Shown: positions 25,748 to 32,295 of the stretch, in pieces
How positions within the stretch are numbered: the first letter of the stretch is position 1
Layout: every line of letters begins with the position of its first letter
Source of the DNA: Bacteroidota bacterium
GTDB taxonomy: Bacteria > Bacteroidota > Ignavibacteria > Kapaibacteriales > UBA2268
Length of the DNA stretch: 42,517 bases
Direction of reading: 5' to 3'
Assembly (NCBI GenBank): GCA_021824625.1
Contig: JAKAKE010000230.1
Coordinates: forward strand, 1 to 42,517
Made by a program: the position numbers and the translations under genes
Notes under the pieces: model-generated
What the model was told of the DNA's origin: nothing
Seen by the model: the letters and a program-made list of their open reading frames with translations, nothing else
The model's database searches: none

Positions 25748-26362
25748 ATGAAATTTTTAAAGATATTTTTGGTTTTAATATTTGTGTTGTTCGTTGCAGG
25801 AAGTATGAACAGCTTTGCAGTAATAACAGGCTCAGCTCATGACTTTTCAAATGATGCCTGGAATTCGAGTAGCCAGATTTGTTTGCCATGCCATACACCA
25901 CATAATGCAAATGCAACCTATAAACCATTATGGAATCATGCTATAACAGCATCAACATTTACTGTTTATTCAAACAGTTCTATGGACGCAACAGTTGGAC
26001 AGCCGGACGGAGCATCCAAGTTGTGTCTAAGTTGTCACGATGGTACAGTTGCACTCGGTAGTTACGGTGGAGCGACAGGTACAACTATGATAACAGGAAC
26101 AGCTCTTTTGGGCACAGATTTAAGTAACGACCATCCTGTTTCCTTTACCTATGATGCTGCACTTGCAACAACCGATGGGGAACTTTACAATCCGACGACA
26201 GCAAATTCCGGACTCGGCGGCACAATAGCTGCAGATATGCTTGAAAGCGGCAAAGTGCAGTGTTCGTCCTGCCATGATGTTCACAATACAGCAAATGTTG
26301 CAAAATTGCTTGTTAAGACGAATGCAGCAAGTGCATTGTGTCTTACTTGCCACAATAAGTAA
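25748..26362 (+). CDS. Tetrahaem c-type cytochrome, exported
   Basis: The 204-residue protein has a signal peptide (about 1-24, ending 'NSFA') and four CxxCH sites (CLPCH, CLSCH, CSSCH, CLTCH). Five further histidines (AHDF, TPHN, WNHA, NDHP, DVHN) are enough for bis-His ligation. It resembles the first third of the dodecahaem protein upstream. A GGAGG ribosome site 7 bp before ATG and a strong dedicated terminator suggest an abundantly made, independently regulated small cytochrome. It could be a periplasmic shuttle; small tetrahaem proteins such as Geobacter OmcE also polymerise into wires, and that possibility is open but unproven. Confidence 0.88.
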   Translation: MKFLKIFLVLIFVLFVAGSMNSFAVITGSAHDFSNDAWNSSSQICLPCHTPHNANATYKPLWNHAITASTFTVYSNSSMDATVGQPDGASKLCLSCHDGTVALGSYGGATGTTMITGTALLGTDLSNDHPVSFTYDAALATTDGELYNPTTANSGLGGTIAADMLESGKVQCSSCHDVHNTANVAKLLVKTNAASALCLTCHNK

Positions 26363-26393
26363 TCATTTGATTGTGAAAATCGCAAAAATAATC

Positions 26394-26420
26394 GGGGCGA
26401 TTAATAACCGCCCCTTTTTT
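26394..26420 (+). terminator. Rho-independent terminator after the tetrahaem gene
   Basis: GGGGCG (26394-26399) pairs with CGCCCC (26409-26414), 9-base loop, followed directly by TTTTTT. It is a textbook intrinsic terminator. Confidence 0.92.
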
Positions 26421-26444
26421 ATGTGAAATTTGAAACTTTAAGAA

Positions 26445-27512
26445 ATGAAGATAAAATTTTTTTTATTATGTCTTATATCAATAATATTTATTTTTCTTGC
26501 TTCCTGCTCGACTAAAATAGCAAGAAAAAGTGAACTGGTGATATTTCCATCCCCGCCCGATACTACAAGAATTCAATATCTGACAAGTATCAGAAGCTCG
26601 ATTGATATAACAGGAGGCAGGTCCTGGTTTGTAAGAATGATTATGGGTGAAGAAAAAGATTACCCGATTCAAAAACCGTACGGGATTTCAGTAGTAAAAA
26701 ATAAAATATATATATGCGATACAAAGCTTCCTGGACTTGAAATAATTGACCTCGGGAAAAAGACATTCGATAATTTTACACCCGGAGGAAGAGGAGTACT
26801 TAAATTACCTATTAATTGTTTTGTTGATGAAAACTATATACTTTACGTTGCGGATGTTGACAGGAAGGATATTGTTGTTTTCGATAAAAACAACGAATTT
26901 CTAACCAGCTTTGGCAATGGAGTGATTGAAAAGCCAACAGATGTGTTTGCATATAAAGACAAGATATATGTTGCGGATATAAAAGGGGGAAAAATACATG
27001 TTTTCTCTAAGGATGATTATAGCTTAATAAAATCATTTCCTGATGCTGATACAAGCGAGGCGGAGTATTTGCACCAACCAACAAATATATATATTAAAGA
27101 TGATTATCTCTACGTAACAGATTTCGGTGAATTTAATATAAAAGTTTATGATATTGATGGGAAATATATAAAATCAATCAGCAGTTATGGAAATGGCATA
27201 GGGCAATTGGTAAGGCCAAAGGGTATAGCACTGGATAAGGATAATAATCTATATGTTGTTGATGCCGCATTCGAAAATGTTCAAATATTCAATCCGGAAG
27301 GACAAGTTCTGATGTTTTTTGGCGGAAGCTATAAGGGTGAAGGTTATATGTATATGCCGGCTAAAGTTGCGATTGATTATGAGAATTTAGACTATTTCAG
27401 GGATTATGTTGACCCTGCCTTTGATTTAAAATTTTTAATTTTTGTTACGAATCAGTTTGGGCCCGACAAAATTACTATTTATGGATTTGTAGAGCCTAAA
27501 AAAGTACATTAA
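26445..27512 (+). CDS. NHL-repeat beta-propeller lipoprotein
   Basis: The 355-residue protein has a lipoprotein signal (lipobox 'LASC' at about residues 18-21), a linker starting 'STKIARKSELVIFPSPPDTTRIQYL' (broken by the typical 'FP.PP...R.QYL' pattern of outer-membrane 6-bladed propellers), and about six NHL-like blades ('RPKGIALDKDNNLYVVDAAFENVQIF', 'KPTDVFAYKDKIYVADI' among them). It is likely anchored to the outer membrane. Similar lipoproteins are commonly encoded beside multihaem cytochromes. It starts 25 bp after the tetrahaem terminator, so it needs its own promoter, which I do not see, or read-through. It is a paralogue of the propeller at 22725. Confidence 0.82.
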   Translation: MKIKFFLLCLISIIFIFLASCSTKIARKSELVIFPSPPDTTRIQYLTSIRSSIDITGGRSWFVRMIMGEEKDYPIQKPYGISVVKNKIYICDTKLPGLEIIDLGKKTFDNFTPGGRGVLKLPINCFVDENYILYVADVDRKDIVVFDKNNEFLTSFGNGVIEKPTDVFAYKDKIYVADIKGGKIHVFSKDDYSLIKSFPDADTSEAEYLHQPTNIYIKDDYLYVTDFGEFNIKVYDIDGKYIKSISSYGNGIGQLVRPKGIALDKDNNLYVVDAAFENVQIFNPEGQVLMFFGGSYKGEGYMYMPAKVAIDYENLDYFRDYVDPAFDLKFLIFVTNQFGPDKITIYGFVEPKKVH

Positions 27513-27552
27513 TTAAACATAAATTATTCATGAAAAAAAAAAGTTTGCACAT

Positions 27553-27670
27553 TGTCATTCTGAACTCCGGACCAAGTACGGGGCTGGCTACGTGAAGAAT
27601 CTTTCCCCATTATTAAAGGGGGATTCAGGGGAATTTTAGATTCTTCGCCGTTACAATCCTCAGAATGGCA
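27553..27670. repeat. TGTCAT-type element with nested GGGGGATT repeat
   Basis: The element starts TGTCATTCTGAACTCC and ends CCTCAGAATGGCA. Inside, at 27601-27638, lies a copy of the CCCC...AAAGGGGGATTCAGGGG motif seen at 9735, flanked by GAAGAATC and GATTCTTC arms. It looks like one repeat family inserted in another and fills the gap before the pentahaem gene. Confidence 0.6.
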
Positions 27671-27759
27671 GTCCTGTTCTTGCTTTTGAGGTATCAATTA
27701 GTTTCTATTGATTAATCCGGGTTAAGCAACACTGTGAATTTTACAGATAATATAAACGG

Positions 27760-28326
27760 ATGAATAAAAATAAGATAAATAAAGTCATAATATTATTAAT
27801 ACTATTTGTATTATTTAATTTTCTTCTGACATCCTGTTCAGCCGAGAAGAATTATGAAACATTAACTTTTTTTTTTGACGGTGTTCCTGACCCTAATGCC
27901 AAACCTTCACTGACCGATTCCAACAAAACAACCAAGGAACAGAATTTAAAACAATATGTGAAATCGGAGGAAATTTTCACACATCCGCCTTATGGTGACA
28001 GAGCTTGTGAAAATTGCCATGATGCTAAATCCGCAAACCGGTTAAATGCTTCGGAGCCTGGTTTATGTTATCAATGCCATGATGATTTTAGTAAGAATCT
28101 AAGATATGTTCATGGGCCTATAGCCTCCGGTTACTGTACTCAATGTCATGAACCTCATCAGGGTAAGTATAAAAATTTATTAATAAGGGATGGACAGAAA
28201 TTATGTTATTACTGCCATGAAAAAAATGATGTATTGGAAAATGAGAATCACACTGGAATTGAAGATACAAAATGCTGGGATTGCCATGACCCGCACGGCT
28301 CGAATGAGAAACATTTTTTGAAGTAA
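27760..28326 (+). CDS. Pentahaem c-type cytochrome lipoprotein
   Basis: The 188-residue protein has a lipobox 'LLTSC' (about residues 22-26) and five CxxCH sites: CENCH, CYQCH, CTQCH, CYYCH, CWDCH. The 'CWDCHDPHGSNEKHFL' and 'CTQCHEPHQGKYKNLL' repeats are the doubled-CXXCH pattern and match the OmpA-cytochrome at 30474. It should be attached to the outer membrane, facing either the periplasm or the outside. A 60-residue charged linker before the first haem would let it reach a partner. It precedes the beta-barrel gene by 186 bp of repeat DNA and fits the role of the cytochrome partner of that barrel. Confidence 0.87.
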   Translation: MNKNKINKVIILLILFVLFNFLLTSCSAEKNYETLTFFFDGVPDPNAKPSLTDSNKTTKEQNLKQYVKSEEIFTHPPYGDRACENCHDAKSANRLNASEPGLCYQCHDDFSKNLRYVHGPIASGYCTQCHEPHQGKYKNLLIRDGQKLCYYCHEKNDVLENENHTGIEDTKCWDCHDPHGSNEKHFLK

Positions 28327-28346
28327 ATTATGAATTATGAATGAGA
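28326..28346. repeat. Three phased 7-bp repeats at a stop codon
   Basis: AATTATG, AATTATG, AATGAGA start at the last base of the pentahaem gene's TAA. AATTATG, AATGAGA recur at 28477-28490, just before the barrel gene, so the two copies flank the TGTCAT element between them. Confidence 0.55.
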
Positions 28347-28381
28347 GGTTAAAAAAAATTGGAATCGCTAATTGAAATAAA

Positions 28382-28460
28382 TGTCATACAGAACGCAGTG
28401 AAGAATCTACTTATAAAGCACCTATAGACAATTAGATGCTTCTCTTCGCTCAACATGACA
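28382..28460. repeat. TGTCAT...ATGACA element, 79 bp
   Basis: The ends are TGTCAT (28382-28387) and ATGACA (28455-28460). Internal arms GAAGAATCT and AGATGCTTC match the copy at 39759-39831 closely. It separates the pentahaem and barrel genes. Confidence 0.65.
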
Positions 28461-28512
28461 AAGGTGATGGTTGCTGAATTATGAATGAGAGGAATTAAAA
28501 AGTTGAAAATAA

Positions 28513-30477
28513 ATGCGAATTAAGTATAAAAACATATATCTGATTATTTTATTGATATTTTCTTTTGCTGAAGCGGTGGGGCAAACCTCTTTGTATTCGC
28601 TGGGGCCCTGGAATTTTAGTTCTTTTTCAGGTTCTATATTACTTGAGGGTTCATACAAACAACAAAAGGATATCCTTACATCAAATTTTACAGAATTAAT
28701 GAAATCGTCTGCCTTCCGTAGTTTTATAAAGATGAATACAAGCAGTTATATCTGGCATCCTAATTTTATGACATTGGATGCAGATTTGGAATATAGCCCG
28801 AATGCCCGAATTGATAAATATCTTGTAATCCCAAACCGTACAGAATCAAACACTGCAGAAAGAATAAATGTAAACATATCACTATTGAATAGTCTTCCTG
28901 TAACAATCGGCTTTTTTGGTGGGATTGGACATAGCTATACAAGCAGGGAGTATGCAACAGATGTTGAGTTAAAGAGTAAAATGTATGGAAGCATACTTAC
29001 TTTGAAAAATTCCTTTATGCCGTTAAATGTCAACGTGCAAAGAAATGAGTGGGGAGAAACAGAATTATTGACAGGCAGAAGATTTTTCTATGATACTAAA
29101 TCATTATCAACGACTGCATCAAGGAATTTCAGTTCGATTAGCCAGAATCAGTTGAATTTCAATTATGATGATATTACAAGCGATTATTCTGCGACCGGGG
29201 CTCTTAATACTAAGTTAACTCACGCAACAATGTCCAACAGGTTAGCAATCAATGGCGATGGGAAAACCGAATTAAATTCGTTCTTGTCCTATCTGAATTC
29301 CATAGGTGCTCAGCAGTCAAACAGAATAGATGAAAATGCAAATTTTAAAATCGTACTGCCGGAAAATGTTCAGGTGTCAGCATCATATCTGTTTGCAAAA
29401 ATTAAACAGGATAATCTTAATATCACACAGCACAATCCAATACTGAGACTTGAACATCAACTTTATCTCAGCCTGCATACTTTTGCATATTATCAATATT
29501 CTAACATGGACGTTGAAATTTACAAAGAAGTAAGAAATACCGGTGGACTTGGTTTTAATTACCAAAAAATTATAAAATCCGGAATGCTTTATATAAATTA
29601 TGAGTTCATCGGATTAAATGAGAAAAGAAAAAGCACTTCTGCACCTATAATTGTACGTAATGAAGAATATGTACTTGAAGACGGCAGGGTAATTCTATTA
29701 AAAAATCCTTTTGTTCGGCAGAGTACAATTTCAGTAAAAAACATTAATGGAACAATTATATATCAGGAAAATATTGACTACATTCTGATTAAGAGAGGTG
29801 ATTTTATCGAAATTCAGAGGTTGCCGGGGGGACAAATAGCTAACAGAGGCAGTGTTTTCGTTGATTATGAAGCAGAAAGTCAAAGCTCTTACAGTTTTAA
29901 TTCGTTTTCCCATGTATTTGAAACAAGAGTATCTCTTTTTGACAGGTTTATAGAAGCATATATTAAAATTCTTGAGAATAACTTCAGCAATGTAAATGCA
30001 CCTGAAACAAGGATCCTGAAAGTATCGCACCAAAAAGTTGCCGGAATTGAAGTAAGGGAGGGAGCATTTTCAGGCGGCATGGAAGCTGATATTTACAACA
30101 CCAATATAGTGCCATACAATTCATACAGGATTTATGTGAATTATAACGGCGAGATAATGAAAAATATGATTTTTTCAATGCTTGGAAATTTTCAGTATTA
30201 TCATTTGACACAGGACAAAGAGATTCAGAAATTCGCAGATATATCAGGAAAGATTGAATATAGTTTTGCAGATTGGTCAAGGATAAATATAGAAGGTTCT
30301 TACAGGTTCCAGGAAGGTCGCGGATTGGGAATGGAATTGTATAACATAAAAGCCGAATACAGAATAAATTTATTGAAATTATTTATAACAACGGGTGTGG
30401 AAGCATTTTACCGGAAATTTATCGGAACAACATCCGATTTTAATAGTGCTTATATAAGGGTTGAACGAAAATTTTGA
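28513..30477 (+). CDS. Outer-membrane beta-barrel, candidate porin of a cytochrome conduit
   Basis: The 654-residue protein has a signal peptide (about 1-24, 'FAEAVGQ'). The remainder is dominated by alternating polar/aromatic strands and ends in '...SAYIRVERKF', a terminal Phe typical of barrels recognised by the BAM complex. About residues 380-455 form a non-barrel insert with 'YVLEDGRVILLKNPFV', 'DYILIKRGDFIEIQRLPGG' and 'GSVFVDYEAES', a pattern found in large barrels beside multihaem cytochromes. No known enzyme family is recognisable. Its stop overlaps the next gene, a multihaem OmpA fusion. By analogy with MtrB and OmbB, it may insulate a cytochrome crossing the outer membrane; this is inferred from context, not from sequence identity. 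Confidence 0.7.
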   Translation: MRIKYKNIYLIILLIFSFAEAVGQTSLYSLGPWNFSSFSGSILLEGSYKQQKDILTSNFTELMKSSAFRSFIKMNTSSYIWHPNFMTLDADLEYSPNARIDKYLVIPNRTESNTAERINVNISLLNSLPVTIGFFGGIGHSYTSREYATDVELKSKMYGSILTLKNSFMPLNVNVQRNEWGETELLTGRRFFYDTKSLSTTASRNFSSISQNQLNFNYDDITSDYSATGALNTKLTHATMSNRLAINGDGKTELNSFLSYLNSIGAQQSNRIDENANFKIVLPENVQVSASYLFAKIKQDNLNITQHNPILRLEHQLYLSLHTFAYYQYSNMDVEIYKEVRNTGGLGFNYQKIIKSGMLYINYEFIGLNEKRKSTSAPIIVRNEEYVLEDGRVILLKNPFVRQSTISVKNINGTIIYQENIDYILIKRGDFIEIQRLPGGQIANRGSVFVDYEAESQSSYSFNSFSHVFETRVSLFDRFIEAYIKILENNFSNVNAPETRILKVSHQKVAGIEVREGAFSGGMEADIYNTNIVPYNSYRIYVNYNGEIMKNMIFSMLGNFQYYHLTQDKEIQKFADISGKIEYSFADWSRINIEGSYRFQEGRGLGMELYNIKAEYRINLLKLFITTGVEAFYRKFIGTTSDFNSAYIRVERKF

Positions 30478-32258
30478 TAAGTAAACATAAATATAAAATC
30501 ATAATTGTTATGGCAATGTTATTGTTTGTCATATTCAATTATTTTAAATTAACACCACAGGAACAGCCGGAGAAGGTTAACTGCACGGTTTCAGGCTGCC
30601 ATGCGGATTATCTGAAATTAAAAGTCGTACACCCGGTGATTAAAGATGATTGTGAAACATGTCATTTTAAAAACAGCAATAAACATCCTGATGGTGTTGG
30701 TAAAGAATATAGTCTGCCAAAAAATGTTCCTGAACTATGTTATGATTGCCATGATTTATCAATTAAAAATCAGAAATCGGAGCATGTGCCATTCAAAGAT
30801 GGCGAATGCCTGACATGCCACGACCCTCATGGTTCGAATCAGAAGTTTTTATTGAATACAAATGACGGGAAAATAATTTGCACTTCATGCCATACTGATT
30901 TAGATAATGAAAAGTATGTTCATGGCCCCGTTCAAAAGTTGGAATGTCTTGCATGCCACTCTCCACATAATTCAATACATAGTAAATTGAAGAAGCAGGA
31001 AGAGCCTGAATTATGTTTAAAATGCCACAATAAAAGCATTAAGTCTGGTGAGAATGAGTTTGAAGCCATCAAACCTAAGCTGAACAGGAAATACGTACAT
31101 CCACCCGCCATGTATGGCTGTAATGAATGTCATAAACCACATTCATCAAAAAATAATTTTCTATTGACAAGCGAATTTCATGAAGGGAATTATGTTCCCG
31201 GTAAAGCTGAATCGTTTGCCTTGTGTTTCAAATGTCATGACCAAAATTTGCTCACAATGAAAAATACAGAAAATGCAACAAATTTCAGAAACGGAAACAC
31301 AAACCTCCATTTTCTGCATATAGGAAATGAAAAAGGAAGGAATTGTACATTGTGCCATGACATTCACGGAGCTAATAAAGAGCATTTAATCAAGGATGTG
31401 GCAAAGTTGGGCAGTTGGACAATGAATTTAAATTATATAAAATCAGAAAATGGCGGAAGCTGTGCTCCCGGATGTCATAAGCCGCTGGATTATGATAAGA
31501 CCCTGCCTGTTATTGCAGGTAAAAGTGACATAGAATCACCGATTAAGGTAACCGATAAAGCGAAGGAAGTTAAAGGCAGCGTATCCGGCAAGTTGATTTT
31601 GGGTGGAGGAATTGATAAGAAGCTGATTGTGGGTATGAATATTCATTTTATGAACCGTGATAGTTCATTCAAGGATATAACAACTGTGCAAAAAGATTTA
31701 AGCTTTTCAATGAAAAATTTAAAAGCCGGAGAATATATTGCCTGGATTGAGCAAGGAGACCTGGATGATATTGATTTAGTATCAACAGAATCCTTGAATA
31801 AATTTATTATAAATGAGAATGAAGATGCTAATAATAAAAACAATATTAATTTTGAATTAAGGAAGGTTGTCATTGTAAAGCAGGGTGCAGAAAAGCCATC
31901 AGTGAAATTGAAAGTTAAACCTGATGAGACAAGGTTATTAACCTATACCGATGAAAACAATGTAATAGAGAATAGAAATATTAAAAACTATCTTAATTCA
32001 TTCTTAAGATATTTGAAATCACATAAAAATTCAAAGCTGATAATCATTGCCCATACCGATGATCTGGGAACTTTAGTTGAATTGCAGGCAAAAAGTGAAA
32101 ACGTCGCCCGTGAAGTTGAAAAATTTTTTATCAGCAAAGGGATAGCAAAATTCAGACTATTAACTATGGGAAAAGGTTCACTTGAACCCGTAGCAAACAA
32201 CAACACAAGCGAAGGGCGTGCAAAAAACAGAAGAATAGAAATGAAAATTATACAATGA
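30474..32258 (+). CDS. Multihaem cytochrome c fused to an OmpA peptidoglycan-binding domain
   Basis: The 594-residue protein has three parts. Residues 1-35 are a basic N-terminus and a hydrophobic signal or anchor. Residues 36-335 carry 11 candidate haem sites: an unusual CTVSGCH (CX4CH), nine CxxCH (CETCH, CYDCH, CLTCH, CTSCH, CLACH, CLKCH, CNECH, CFKCH, CTLCH) and CAPGCH (CX3CH). Residues about 360-440 look like a carboxypeptidase-regulatory-type beta-sandwich ('VKGSVSGKLIL...NLKAGEYIAWI'). Residues about 500-594 are an OmpA-C domain: 'IIIAHTDDLG' and 'TSEGRAKNRRIEMKI' contain the peptidoglycan-binding Asp and Arg. The start is TTG 30474, overlapping the barrel stop (TTGA); ATG 30510 would shorten the signal. 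It should be a periplasmic electron carrier tied to the cell wall, coupled to the barrel. Confidence 0.87.
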   Translation: MISKHKYKIIIVMAMLLFVIFNYFKLTPQEQPEKVNCTVSGCHADYLKLKVVHPVIKDDCETCHFKNSNKHPDGVGKEYSLPKNVPELCYDCHDLSIKNQKSEHVPFKDGECLTCHDPHGSNQKFLLNTNDGKIICTSCHTDLDNEKYVHGPVQKLECLACHSPHNSIHSKLKKQEEPELCLKCHNKSIKSGENEFEAIKPKLNRKYVHPPAMYGCNECHKPHSSKNNFLLTSEFHEGNYVPGKAESFALCFKCHDQNLLTMKNTENATNFRNGNTNLHFLHIGNEKGRNCTLCHDIHGANKEHLIKDVAKLGSWTMNLNYIKSENGGSCAPGCHKPLDYDKTLPVIAGKSDIESPIKVTDKAKEVKGSVSGKLILGGGIDKKLIVGMNIHFMNRDSSFKDITTVQKDLSFSMKNLKAGEYIAWIEQGDLDDIDLVSTESLNKFIINENEDANNKNNINFELRKVVIVKQGAEKPSVKLKVKPDETRLLTYTDENNVIENRNIKNYLNSFLRYLKSHKNSKLIIIAHTDDLGTLVELQAKSENVAREVEKFFISKGIAKFRLLTMGKGSLEPVANNNTSEGRAKNRRIEMKIIQ

Positions 32259-32295
32259 AATAAAAAATTAATTATTCAGAAATTCAGGAATTGAT

